A DNA stretch of 64,000 nt from JAJZAM01 sp027391075 (lineage in GTDB: Bacteria > Actinomycetota > Acidimicrobiia > Acidimicrobiales > Palsa-688), in NCBI GenBank assembly GCA_027391075.1, contig DAHYHI010000039.1, positions 4,947 to 68,946 of the forward strand, written 5' to 3'. The notes beneath the pieces were generated by a model. The model saw only the letters and a list, made by a program, of their open reading frames with translations. It ran no database searches and was not told the DNA's origin. Made by a program: the position numbers and the translations under genes. Positions 33,218 to 41,611 of the stretch are shown piece by piece. Positions within the stretch are counted from its first letter, which is position 1. Each line of letters begins with the position of its first letter.

Positions 33218-34933
33218 TCAGGTGATCTCGACGTAGTCCTGCGAAGGGGCTGGGCGGTCTTGGTCCGAAAGGCGCCTGCCGGCGTCTTGTGCCGCCGAAG
33301 GCGACTCCGAGGCTTGCGGCTCCCAGGAGGGGTGGTCCATCTTGGCCGGTTCGGACCCACGGGGGATCGTCCCGGGGTCGGCCTCATCTTCGGGAACGGT
33401 AGGAAGCTCTATATGCACGTGTGTCCCGCCCTGCGCCGGTACCGACACCGACACGGTCCCCCCGTGGTCGGCTACCACTTGGGCGACGATCGCCAGGCCA
33501 AGCCCAGAACCGGGCATGCTGCGAGCCGTGGCGGCTCTGTAGAAGCGGTCGAATACGTGAGGGATGTCGTCGTTTGCGATGCCCGGCCCGTAGTCGTGGA
33601 TGTCAAGCGCCCAGACGCTGCCGCGCTGCAGCCACACTTCGACGGTTCCTTCTGGAGGACTCCACTTGGCAGCGTTGTCCAAGACGTTCAGGACGGCACG
33701 CTCAAGAAGAGCCGGTTGGGCTCTAACCGACCCGGGCGTGACGTGAAGGTCGAAGTGCAACCCCGGGGCTCTCCTCTGGGCTCTTTCGACGGCGTGCTCT
33801 ACTATCGCGTCGAGACGCACCTCGATCGGCTCCGCTTGGCGTTCCTCGTGGCGGGCCAAGTCCACGAGGTCTCCGACCAGGTTCGTCAACTCCTGCATCT
33901 GTGCTTGAACGTCCGCTGTGAGCTCGGCTCTGTCGGGACCGGACAGGTCGGGAGCGCGCAGGAGCACTTCGATGTTGGTCCTCAAGCTCGTGAGCGGAGT
34001 CCTCAACTCGTGACCAGCATCGGAGATCAGCTGGGCTTGCTGCTGGCGCGAAGCGGCGAGCGCCGCAAGCATCGAGTTGAACGCCGTCGCCAGGCGCCCC
34101 AACTCGTCATGGCTCGTAACGGGTATGGTCGCCTGAAGGTCCTGGGTTCCTGCAACGTGCTCCGCTGCCTTGGTCAGGCGGGCTACGGGCCGTAACGCGC
34201 CCAAACCGACTAGGTATCCGATGCCGAGCGAAAGTGCTACACCGCAAACCGTTACCAGCCATAGGATCACCCTCAGCGTGGAAAGAGTGTGGTAAATCGA
34301 GGCCAACGGAAGCGTGACTTGCACGGCTATGTGCAATCCAGGAAAGAACGGGTCCTGGGCTGCGGCAGTTATCACACGGTAAGGGGCTCCCCTGTAGTTG
34401 ACGGTGTCAATCAGGTAGCCACTACCAGCGCCAGCCACCGCCGTCTGGGATTTCGTCGGGGCCAGCGGAGTAGCTAGTGGACTCGTCGCCACCTGGCTGT
34501 TGTAGAGAACCTGGCCCGTGGATGTTATGTACTGGACGAAGCCGCCATTCGTGCGACTCAAGACGTCAAGGACCTTCTGGCTGTTTACTCCATCCTGGGA
34601 GAAAGTCAGGATCGACAGGTCGCCTTGAAGGGACCTGTCAGCCTGGGAGAACAGTTGGTGCTTAACAGTGTAGTAAGAGCCGAGCGCCGCCAGAGCAAGC
34701 GTCAAGCCCACTGCCAGGGCAACCGCAGAGCCCAGGCGAGTTCGGAAGCTGAGAGCGCGAATAGCGGATTTGACGCCGCCAGATGTCCGTTTGGACGCTG
34801 CCCGGTCCGGCTCGGAGGAAGCATTGCCGGGCGGGTCGGCGTCGTCAGCACCTGGATCCGCTGGGAAAGATGAGGGCTCCGGAGCCGAAGAGTCCATCAG
34901 ATCCTGGTAGGGGTTGGAGCCGCCGCCGGTCAT
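33218..34933 (-). CDS. Sensor histidine kinase, MprB-like
   Basis: Transmembrane sensor of a two-component system. In 571 residues: a cytoplasmic disordered N-terminus of 60 residues, TM1 at about 68-90, an extracytoplasmic sensor of about 130 residues, TM2 at about 222-245, HAMP (245-295), HisKA with phospho-histidine H308 in DAGHELRTPLTS, and HATPase with NVLDNAAKW, YGPGI and GSGLGLAIV. A 100-residue acidic, Pro/Ser-rich tail follows. ATG 34933 overlaps the regulator stop (ATGA). Signal unknown; MprAB of mycobacteria senses envelope stress. Confidence 0.9.
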   Translation of the reverse strand: MTGGGSNPYQDLMDSSAPEPSSFPADPGADDADPPGNASSEPDRAASKRTSGGVKSAIRALSFRTRLGSAVALAVGLTLALAALGSYYTVKHQLFSQADRSLQGDLSILTFSQDGVNSQKVLDVLSRTNGGFVQYITSTGQVLYNSQVATSPLATPLAPTKSQTAVAGAGSGYLIDTVNYRGAPYRVITAAAQDPFFPGLHIAVQVTLPLASIYHTLSTLRVILWLVTVCGVALSLGIGYLVGLGALRPVARLTKAAEHVAGTQDLQATIPVTSHDELGRLATAFNSMLAALAASRQQQAQLISDAGHELRTPLTSLRTNIEVLLRAPDLSGPDRAELTADVQAQMQELTNLVGDLVDLARHEERQAEPIEVRLDAIVEHAVERAQRRAPGLHFDLHVTPGSVRAQPALLERAVLNVLDNAAKWSPPEGTVEVWLQRGSVWALDIHDYGPGIANDDIPHVFDRFYRAATARSMPGSGLGLAIVAQVVADHGGTVSVSVPAQGGTHVHIELPTVPEDEADPGTIPRGSEPAKMDHPSWEPQASESPSAAQDAGRRLSDQDRPAPSQDYVEIT

Positions 34934-35610
34934 GCTTGGGTTGGCTCCCGTAGCACGTATCCGACCCCTCTCACCGTGTGGATGAGTCGAGGTTCGCCTT
35001 CGGCTTCTGTCTTGCGGCGGAGGTATCCTATGTAGACCTCGAGAGAGTTCGAATTGGCGCCGAAGTCGTAACCCCACACTCGATCGAAGATCAACTCCCG
35101 TGTGAGGACCTGCCTGGCGTTGCGGAGCAAAAGCTCCAGGAGTAGGAACTCGGTCCGCGTCAGTTCGATGAGCCTGTCGCCGCGCCTTACTTCCCGGGTG
35201 CCGACGTCGAGCGACAGGTCGGCGAACTGGAGCAGGTCTTCTTCGGCGGGCGCGCTTCGGCGTAGCAAAGCTCTAATCCGCGCCAGTAGCTCCTCCAAGG
35301 CGAAGGGCTTAACGAGGTAGTCGTCCGCTCCGGCGTCGAGGCCTGCAACTCGGTCGTTCACAGCAGCCCGAGCGGTGAGCATCAGCACCGGCGTTGTGTC
35401 TCCGGCGGCTCGGATCCTCCTACAAACCTCCAAACCGTCCATGCGAGGCATGGCCACGTCGAGGATTATCGCGTCGGCTGGCCGCTCGGCGTGGGACGCG
35501 AGCGCGCCGGAACCGTCGGCGGCCAGCTCGGTCTTGTAGCCCTCGAAGCGTAAGGCGCGGTCAAGCGCCTGTCGGACAGCAGGTTCGTCGTCGACTACCA
35601 GGACATGCAC
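34930..35610 (-). CDS. OmpR/PhoB-family response regulator, MprA-like
   Basis: A 226-residue regulator with receiver domain (VVDDEP, phospho-acceptor D51 in ILDVAMPRMDG, YLVKPF) and a winged-helix DNA-binding domain (ELTRTEFLLLELLL, RVWGYDFGANSNSLEVYIGYLRRK in pieces, HTVRGVGYVL). It starts on GTG 35610 and overlaps the kinase gene by four bases. A 7-bp inverted repeat covers its start codon and may be an autoregulatory site. Confidence 0.93.
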   Translation of the reverse strand: MHVLVVDDEPAVRQALDRALRFEGYKTELAADGSGALASHAERPADAIILDVAMPRMDGLEVCRRIRAAGDTTPVLMLTARAAVNDRVAGLDAGADDYLVKPFALEELLARIRALLRRSAPAEEDLLQFADLSLDVGTREVRRGDRLIELTRTEFLLLELLLRNARQVLTRELIFDRVWGYDFGANSNSLEVYIGYLRRKTEAEGEPRLIHTVRGVGYVLREPTQA

Positions 35611-35622
35611 ACTACTAGTGTG
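35608..35622. promoter_or_regulatory. Inverted repeat at the response regulator start
   Basis: CACACTA and TAGTGTG around one central base, covering the GTG start of the regulator gene and the bases just upstream. It may be an operator for autoregulation, but OmpR-family regulators more often bind direct repeats, so confidence is low. Confidence 0.3.
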
Positions 35623-35734
35623 GCTTATTCAGCTGAGAACTGCATTAAGGTTTCGCAAGGCGAGGAGACCTGGAAGCCAGGCGGACTCGGGTGCCAGACG
35701 AGCGCGAAGTCCGCTTGGGGTACAGTTATTCGGA

Positions 35735-36037
35735 ATGTCCAGGGTATCTATCGAGCGGAAGCTTTTCGACGTTGCTGCACGCCTGAAGCGCGCGCGGGAG
35801 GAGCTTGCTCTCATAGACGAGCAGTTGGCGGTGATGACAGAATCAGCCGACGAGGCTCGAATCCGGTCGATGGTTTCGGAGACTCCGCTCGCATACCGCG
35901 AGTTCGCCGAAGCGGAGCGCCACGCCAAGGCTATGGCGAGGACCAGATCGGCGGTAGCGGCTGAAGTCGCCGAACTGCAGACCGCCCAGGATGACCTGCT
36001 CGACCGTCTCGTCGGGCCGGAACAGTCAGCGTTTTGA
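35735..36037 (+). CDS. Small coiled-coil protein of unknown function
   Basis: A 100-residue, charged, almost wholly helical protein from ATG 35735. Residues 5-30 and 55-92 show heptad-type hydrophobic spacing (LKRAREELALIDEQLA; AVAAEVAELQTAQDDLLDRLV), so it probably forms a coiled coil. I recognise no named family. It lies 40 bases upstream of the PdtaR-like gene in the same direction and may be co-transcribed with it. The frame is open further upstream but without coding character. Confidence 0.65.
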   Translation: MSRVSIERKLFDVAARLKRAREELALIDEQLAVMTESADEARIRSMVSETPLAYREFAEAERHAKAMARTRSAVAAEVAELQTAQDDLLDRLVGPEQSAF

Positions 36038-36077
36038 CTCCGGACACACCTCCCTCACTTTTTCCCAAGGAGCTCAC

Positions 36078-36668
36078 GTGCCAGTAAAAGTCGTTCTAGC
36101 CGAAGACGAGGCAATCGTCCGCCTGGACCTCAAGGAGATCATGGAGGAAGAGGGCTACGAAGTGGTCGCCGAGACCGGTCGGGGCGACGAAGCGGTCGAG
36201 TTGGTGCGCCGTCACCACCCTGACGTGGCGATCCTCGACGTGAAGATGCCGGGCATGGACGGTTTGGAAGCAGCCAGGCAGATCAACGCCGATCATCTCT
36301 GCGCGGTGCTCATCTTGACGGCGTTCAGTCAGAGGGACCTCATTGAACGGGCACGGGATGCCGGTGCCCTCGCCTACCTCGTGAAGCCGTTCCAAAAGAG
36401 CGAGTTGCTTCCCGCTATAGAGATGGCTCTGGGTCGATTCGCGGAGATGAAGGCGCTCGACGAGCAGGTTAAGTCCCTCGAAGAGCAGGTGATCGTCCGC
36501 AAAGCCGTGGACCGAGCTAAGGGCGCTTTGATGGACGATCTCGGCTGGAAAGAGCACGAGTCGTTCTCGTGGATCCAAAAGACCGCCATGAAGGAGCGGG
36601 TCAGGATGCTCGACGTCGCAGAGAGGGTCAACCAGGGGTTCCGACCACCTGCCGACGAGCGCCCCTGA
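36078..36668 (+). CDS. pdtaR: ANTAR-domain response regulator, PdtaR-like
   Basis: A two-component regulator that acts on RNA: ANTAR domains bind tandem hairpins and cause antitermination. In 196 residues the receiver has AEDEAIVR, D54 in AILDVKMPGMDG, and YLVKPFQKSELL; the ANTAR domain (about 128-188) has AVDRAKGALMDDLGW and WIQKTAMKERVRMLDVAERV. GTG 36078 has an AAGGAG ribosome-binding site five bases upstream. The partner kinase PdtaS is not in this window. A strong terminator follows. Confidence 0.92.
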   Translation: MPVKVVLAEDEAIVRLDLKEIMEEEGYEVVAETGRGDEAVELVRRHHPDVAILDVKMPGMDGLEAARQINADHLCAVLILTAFSQRDLIERARDAGALAYLVKPFQKSELLPAIEMALGRFAEMKALDEQVKSLEEQVIVRKAVDRAKGALMDDLGWKEHESFSWIQKTAMKERVRMLDVAERVNQGFRPPADERP

Positions 36669-36690
36669 AGGCCCACTAGGTCGACGGCAA

Positions 36691-36719
36691 AGGGCCGTCC
36701 TCGCTCCGAGGACGGCCCT
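36691..36719. terminator. Terminator between pdtaR and the DtxR-family gene
   Basis: A 13-bp perfect G+C-rich stem (36691-36703 and 36707-36719) with a CTC loop in the 83-base gap between convergent genes. There is no T tract, but the stem is very stable and the place fits bidirectional termination. Confidence 0.75.
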
Positions 36720-36751
36720 AACGGCTCTGACCGTGTCGGGTCTCTAAAGCT

Positions 36752-37411
36752 TCAGGCGGCCGTCACGAAAAGCTGAGCGGTAAGCGACGGTCCTATGGCT
36801 ATAGTCGCCGTGCCAAGGTCGAGCGTCAGGGTCCCGTCGGGTGCCCTGGAAGCGACCGTCGCCTCTGTCCCGGGTATGAAGCCGTGCGACGACAGGTAGC
36901 TGAGCGTGCTTTCGTCGAGCTCAACCAACTCGGTAACCCTCGCCAACCGTACCCGCTCGCCTTGCGTGGCGCCGGAAAGCGAGACGCTCGAGTCCTCCAC
37001 CTCGCCAGACCCGGGGATTGGGTTGCCGTGCGGGCAGGTAGTCGGAAAGCCCAGAAGCTCCACGATCCGCTGCTCCACCTCGTCAGAGATAACGTGCTCC
37101 CATCGGCCGGCCTCAAGGTGGGCTTTCTCCCAGGGCAGGCCGATAATATCCGTGAGGAGCCGCTCGGCGAGGCGGTGCTTGCGTACGACGCTTTCTGCGA
37201 CACGGCGTCCCGTCTCGGTGAGAAACAGCGAGCGTCCTCTTAGCTCCACGTAACCGTCGGAGCGAAGACGCCTCATCATCTCCGAAACGGCCGGCGCGGA
37301 ATGCCCCAAGCGCTCGGCGAGTCGTGCCTGGATTACGACCATCCCTTCTTCGCCGAGCTCGTGGATGGCCTCCAAGTATTCCTCGACCGGCGGATGGAAA
37401 CCTTCGGGCAC
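36752..37411 (-). CDS. DtxR/IdeR-family metal-dependent transcriptional repressor
   Basis: Represses metal uptake genes when iron or manganese is bound. The 219-residue product has a winged helix (LAERLGHSAPAVSEMMRRL, YVELRGRSLFLTETGRRVA in parts), a dimerisation/metal domain with HRLAERLL, HLEAGRWEHVIS and HGNPIP, and a C-terminal SH3-like domain. GTG 37411 gives the usual N-terminal HPPVEEYLEAI. It is divergent from polA, with 102 bases between. I found no classical iron box in this window. Confidence 0.9.
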   Translation of the reverse strand: MPEGFHPPVEEYLEAIHELGEEGMVVIQARLAERLGHSAPAVSEMMRRLRSDGYVELRGRSLFLTETGRRVAESVVRKHRLAERLLTDIIGLPWEKAHLEAGRWEHVISDEVEQRIVELLGFPTTCPHGNPIPGSGEVEDSSVSLSGATQGERVRLARVTELVELDESTLSYLSSHGFIPGTEATVASRAPDGTLTLDLGTATIAIGPSLTAQLFVTAA

Positions 37412-37478
37412 CCCTTGAGGATACCTTCGCCGCGCCGCCGAACGCGCTCGACTTATCCGGCCTCGAGCCCGGCAGTCA

Positions 37479-37509
37479 CCTAGCATCGAGACAGTCTCCT
37501 AGCATCGAG
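37479..37509. repeat. 12-bp direct repeat just upstream of polA
   Basis: CCTAGCATCGAG occurs at 37479-37490 and 37498-37509, 19 bases apart, ending four bases before the polA start. TAGCAT inside each copy resembles a -10 element, and two turns of helix separate them, so binding of one protein to both is possible. Function unproven. Confidence 0.7.
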
Positions 37510-37513
37510 GCCA

Positions 37514-40210
37514 ATGGCCAAGCTGATGCTCATAGACGGCAACTCGCTGCTTTACCGGGCGTTTTTCGCTCTTCCCACCGATATGGCGACGGCGTCAGGG
37601 CAGGTGACCAACGCCGTGTACGGATTCACTTCGATGCTGATCAACCTGATCAAGGACCACCATCCTGATGAGCTTGTGGCGACCTTCGACCGGCCCGAGC
37701 CGACCTTCCGCCACAAGATGGTTGAGGGCTACAAAGCCGGGCGAGCAGAGACCCCTGACATTCTCCGCCAGCAGATGGGCCTGGCCCGACAAGTCGTCGA
37801 AGCGCTGAGAATCCCCATAGTCGACTACCCGGGCTTCGAGGCCGACGATGTGATAGCCACGCTGGCGACCAAAGCAGCGGAGCGCAGTGACGACGTCACC
37901 ATCGTCACAGGGGACCGCGACACCTACCAGCTAGTAAGCGACCCGCACGTCAAGGTCCTCTACAACAAGAGGGGTGTTTCTGACTACGCACTCTACGACG
38001 AGGCCGGCATCGAGCTGAGAACCGGCGTGAGACCCTCCAAGTACCCTCAGTACGCTGCGCTTCGGGGCGACCCTTCCGACAACCTCGCCGGTGTCGCCGG
38101 GGTGGGCGAGAAGACCGCAGCGAAACTGATCAACAACTACGGGGATCTCGACGGGATTTACGCTCACCTCGACGAGTTGACACCGAAACTGCGCGAGAGC
38201 CTCGCCGCAGCCCAGGAGCGTGTCAGGGCGAACCTGGCCGTGACCGTGCTCGTAAGAGACCTTCCTTTGGACGTAGAAGCCGAAGCTGCGAGGTTCGGAG
38301 GCTGGGACGCGGAGGAGGTGAGAAGGTTGTTCGACTTTCTCGAGTTCCGCACGCTGTGGGACCGGCTCGTAGAGGCAAGTCCGGCGGGGCCCGGAGTGAA
38401 CACGCCGAGCGTCGAAGGGCCAGCCCCTGTGCAGGTTTCGATCCACCGGCCGGAGTCGCCTCAGAAGTTGTCGGCGCTTCTGCGGGAGTGGGCTACCGCC
38501 GGTGTTCGCTTGGCTCTGGCGGGTTCGTGGGTCGCACGGGAAGGCCGCTCCGAGTTGGTGGGCGTCGCGCTGGCAGAGGTAGGCGTAGACATCCCGTCGG
38601 AGGCCGTGTGGATCGACCGAGCAGCACTCGGATCCTATGACGTCGCCGAAGCCGTGGGCGGGGCTCTCGGTCCGGGCGGCGCCTCGGTCTCCGCTCACGA
38701 CGCGAAAGCCCTGATGAGATCCTTGGCGGAGGAAGGGGTGACCTTCTCGAACCTCGACGTGGATACGGCGATCGCCGCGTACCTGGTCGACCCGGCCGGG
38801 GACCAATACCTGTTGGAGGATCTCGTCGAGCGTTACGCCGGGCTCCGACTGGGCCCCCAGGAAAATGGATCCGGCGGGCAGCTGGACCTAATGGCACAAA
38901 GTCCCGAACCCTCCGTCGTGGCTGGACAGCGCTGCGCCGGCGTCGCCGCGACGGTTGGTCCGCTGCGCTCGGCTTTGGAGTCGAGGGGAATGTGGGCTCT
39001 CTACGAGGACGTGGAACGACCGCTGGTCAGGGTGCTGGCCGGAATGGAGATCGTCGGGGTCCGCGTGGACGTAGCGGAGTTAAGGCGTCTGGCCGGTGAG
39101 CTCTCGGAAGAGGCCAGCCGGCTCGAAAAGGAGATCCAAGCGCTCGCTGGGGTCGAGTTCGTCGTCAACTCGACTCCGCAGCTGCGCCAAGTCCTATTCG
39201 AGCGCCTCGGGCTGACCCCCCAGAAGCGGACCAAAACCGGTTTCTCCACCGACGCCCAGACCTTGGAGCGACTCCGGGGTCAGCACCCGATCATCGAGTC
39301 GTTGCTTAGATACCGCGAGGTGGAGAAGCTGCGCTCGACCTACGGAGAGTCGCTGCTGCACGAGGTCGGTCCAGACGGTCGAATACACGCAACCTTCAAT
39401 CAGACCGTCGCCCGTACCGGCAGGCTGAGCTCGGACCAGCCGAACCTGCACAACATCCCCGTTCGAAGCGACGAGGGACGGCGTTTGCGTCGCTGCTTCG
39501 TGCCCAGCGAAGGGAGGCGCTTCTTGATAGCTGACTACAACCAGGTCGAGCTGAGGGTCATAGCGCACCTCGCGTCAGAGCCAGCGCTGGTGGAGGCGTT
39601 CCGCGTCGGAACCGACATTCATAACGTCACGGCGTCGAGGATCTACGGCGTTCCTGCGGACGAGGTGACCTTGGCGATGCGCTCGAAGGCGAAGATGGTC
39701 TCCTACGGCCTCGCCTACGGAATGGAAGCGTACGGTCTGGCCCAACGACTCGGGATACCAGTCGACGAAGCCACCGAGATCCTCGACGCCTACTGGAACG
39801 CCTTCCCAGCTGTTCGGGCCTACATGGACAGGGTCGTCGCCGAAGCGCGAGAGCGCGGTTTCACCGAGACGCTGTACGGTCGAAGAAGGCCTATCCCCGA
39901 GCTTCAGTCCGCTCGCTACCAGGTTAGAGCAGCAGGGGAGCGTCAGGCTATGAACTCCGGTATCCAAGGGTTGGCCGCTGACATCTTCAAGGTGGCGCTG
40001 GTGCGCCTCCACGGGCGGATCGAGGCCGAGGCCATGCGGAGTGTGCTCGTACTGCAAGTCCACGACGAGGTGATACTCGAAGTACCCCCCGAAGAGGAGA
40101 CTCTCGCTGTCTCAACGGTCATGGACGCGATGACCGGAGCGGCGAAGCTGGACGTCCCTTTGACCGTCAACCTGGCATGGGGGGACAACTGGGCTTCCGC
40201 TAAGTCTTGA
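37514..40210 (+). CDS. polA: DNA polymerase I
   Basis: Repair and Okazaki-fragment polymerase. The 898-residue protein has the 5' nuclease domain (LMLIDGNSLLYRAF, EADDVIATLA, TGDRDTYQL, GVAGVGEKTA), a degenerate 3'-5' exonuclease domain (about 300-470) without the catalytic Asp/Glu of Escherichia coli, and the polymerase domain with motif A DYNQVELRVIAHLA, motif B KAKMVSYGLAYG and motif C LQVHDEVILE. Motif B has Tyr where Klenow has Phe762. ATG 37514 starts the usual MAKLMLIDGNS. Lack of proofreading is inferred. Confidence 0.96.
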   Translation: MAKLMLIDGNSLLYRAFFALPTDMATASGQVTNAVYGFTSMLINLIKDHHPDELVATFDRPEPTFRHKMVEGYKAGRAETPDILRQQMGLARQVVEALRIPIVDYPGFEADDVIATLATKAAERSDDVTIVTGDRDTYQLVSDPHVKVLYNKRGVSDYALYDEAGIELRTGVRPSKYPQYAALRGDPSDNLAGVAGVGEKTAAKLINNYGDLDGIYAHLDELTPKLRESLAAAQERVRANLAVTVLVRDLPLDVEAEAARFGGWDAEEVRRLFDFLEFRTLWDRLVEASPAGPGVNTPSVEGPAPVQVSIHRPESPQKLSALLREWATAGVRLALAGSWVAREGRSELVGVALAEVGVDIPSEAVWIDRAALGSYDVAEAVGGALGPGGASVSAHDAKALMRSLAEEGVTFSNLDVDTAIAAYLVDPAGDQYLLEDLVERYAGLRLGPQENGSGGQLDLMAQSPEPSVVAGQRCAGVAATVGPLRSALESRGMWALYEDVERPLVRVLAGMEIVGVRVDVAELRRLAGELSEEASRLEKEIQALAGVEFVVNSTPQLRQVLFERLGLTPQKRTKTGFSTDAQTLERLRGQHPIIESLLRYREVEKLRSTYGESLLHEVGPDGRIHATFNQTVARTGRLSSDQPNLHNIPVRSDEGRRLRRCFVPSEGRRFLIADYNQVELRVIAHLASEPALVEAFRVGTDIHNVTASRIYGVPADEVTLAMRSKAKMVSYGLAYGMEAYGLAQRLGIPVDEATEILDAYWNAFPAVRAYMDRVVAEARERGFTETLYGRRRPIPELQSARYQVRAAGERQAMNSGIQGLAADIFKVALVRLHGRIEAEAMRSVLVLQVHDEVILEVPPEEETLAVSTVMDAMTGAAKLDVPLTVNLAWGDNWASAKS

Positions 40211-40253
40211 GGCGGCGGGGGCGGACGTGTGGACCCCTACTGGATCCGCTATC

Positions 40254-40271
40254 TTTACAGTGTTAGGTAAA
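40254..40271. promoter_or_regulatory. Inverted repeat upstream of the ferritin-like gene
   Basis: TTTAC and GTAAA separated by eight bases, ending one base before the GTG start at 40273. The A+T-rich patch could also hold the -10 element. The spacing is like that of TetR- or GntR-type operators, but no regulator gene is adjacent, so the assignment is tentative. Confidence 0.35.
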
Positions 40272-40272
40272 C

Positions 40273-41460
40273 GTGAGTGCTGCGTTGATCGAGACTGAAC
40301 AGGGGATAGCCATGGCGGAAGGGTTTGGAGCTTCGCAGGCGGCAATGCCGGTACCCGAAGGCGCGGCTGGCTCGGGGGCGCCCGTCGGTGTCGGCGTCGG
40401 GGATCCCGTCAGGGTCGTTCACGACCACGCTGATCGGATCTTCTCGTGGCGCTACGAACGGGATCGTCCCCAGTTGGTGAACCTGTACAACAAGGCCTCC
40501 GCCTCACAGTGGAACAGCGTCACCGACTTGGACTGGTCGGCCGACGTGGATCCCGAGCGGGTGACTGGCGACGAACCGCCAGTGCTGAGCCTTGCGCGCC
40601 GGGCGGCGACCATCCCGGGTTCACCTCTCGCCACGTGGGGTGAGAAGGAGTTCACTCAGCTTCGCGTCGAGATGCTAAAGGCCCAGTTAAGCCAGTTCAT
40701 GCACGGCGAGCAGGGTGCGATGATGACTGCGGCGAAGATCGTCGAGACCGTCCCTTGGATTGACGCCAAGTACTACGCAGCGACGCAGACCATGGACGAG
40801 GCGCGTCACACCGAGGTGTTCGCTCGCTACTTGAACGAGAAGGTAGGAGACGCCTATCCAATGTCTCCGTTCTTGCAAGGTCAGATCTTCGGGCTTCTCG
40901 AAGACAGCCGGTGGGACATCGCTTACCTGGGTATGCAGATAATCATCGAAAGTCTCGCCCTGGCGGCCTTCGGCGAGTTGCTTAGGCGTACCTCCGAACC
41001 ACTTCTGGCGAAGCTGCTCCGCTACGTCATGTCCGACGAAGCCCGCCATGTGGCTTTCGGCATTGTCAGCCTTAACGAGCTGTACCGGGGTCTCAGCTCA
41101 GCTGAGTTGAAGGAGCGCCAAGAGTTCCTCGTCGACAACACTATGCGCAACCGGCTGCGATCCACCACGCCTGAAGTCTGGGAGACGATGGGAGTTACCG
41201 TCGAAGAGGTGATGCCCAGTCTGCTCCAGGCAGCGGGGGAAGTCGGGCACGGGCCTTTCGTTGCATTCCAGCGGGCCTTTTTCTCCAAGCTCGTACCTAA
41301 CGTACGCAAACTCGGCCTTCTCGACGCTAACGACGGCTACTTGAGGAAGCAGTGGGCCCAAAGTGGCCTACTCGAGTTCGAGCACGCCGACGACACCTCG
41401 GCGGACTTCGAGGCCTACGACGCCGTTGCGGCCGACCGGGCAGCAGTGAAGAGCGCCTAG
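40273..41460 (+). CDS. Ferritin-like diiron protein of unknown function
   Basis: A 395-residue protein with a four-helix diiron core: a first ligand in QFMHGEQGA, then the two ExxH motifs MDEARHTEVF and SDEARHVAFG separated by about 80 residues, and a helix with IIIESLALAAFGE between them. This is the ligand pattern of ribonucleotide reductase R2/ferritin-like oxygenases. The first 60 residues are polar and low complexity. It is likely an oxygenase or oxidase, but the substrate is unknown; no reductase partner is adjacent. It lies between polA and rpsA. GTG 40273. Confidence 0.78.
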   Translation: MSAALIETEQGIAMAEGFGASQAAMPVPEGAAGSGAPVGVGVGDPVRVVHDHADRIFSWRYERDRPQLVNLYNKASASQWNSVTDLDWSADVDPERVTGDEPPVLSLARRAATIPGSPLATWGEKEFTQLRVEMLKAQLSQFMHGEQGAMMTAAKIVETVPWIDAKYYAATQTMDEARHTEVFARYLNEKVGDAYPMSPFLQGQIFGLLEDSRWDIAYLGMQIIIESLALAAFGELLRRTSEPLLAKLLRYVMSDEARHVAFGIVSLNELYRGLSSAELKERQEFLVDNTMRNRLRSTTPEVWETMGVTVEEVMPSLLQAAGEVGHGPFVAFQRAFFSKLVPNVRKLGLLDANDGYLRKQWAQSGLLEFEHADDTSADFEAYDAVAADRAAVKSA

Positions 41461-41611
41461 TAGCCGAGAACCCGATAGGCGGAGGCGCCCGGCCTGGATC
41501 GCCTGCCGGGAGAACAGTCCCTGGCGGAGGTGTAAAGTCGAGGATCTACCCGGGATGGGGGATTCGCCCCCGCCCCTGAGCTCAACTGTCCGAAAGAAGG
41601 CCTCTAGTTCC

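Noticed and set aside
32822..34195. Long plus-strand frame opposite the sensor kinase
   Set aside because: It is composed of Arg/Gly/Pro-rich sequence with no domain and lies antisense to well-matched kinase motifs and the end of the transporter.
40254..40272. Iron box for the DtxR-family repressor
   Set aside because: TTAGGTAAA resembles half of an IdeR site, but the other half does not match the palindromic consensus.
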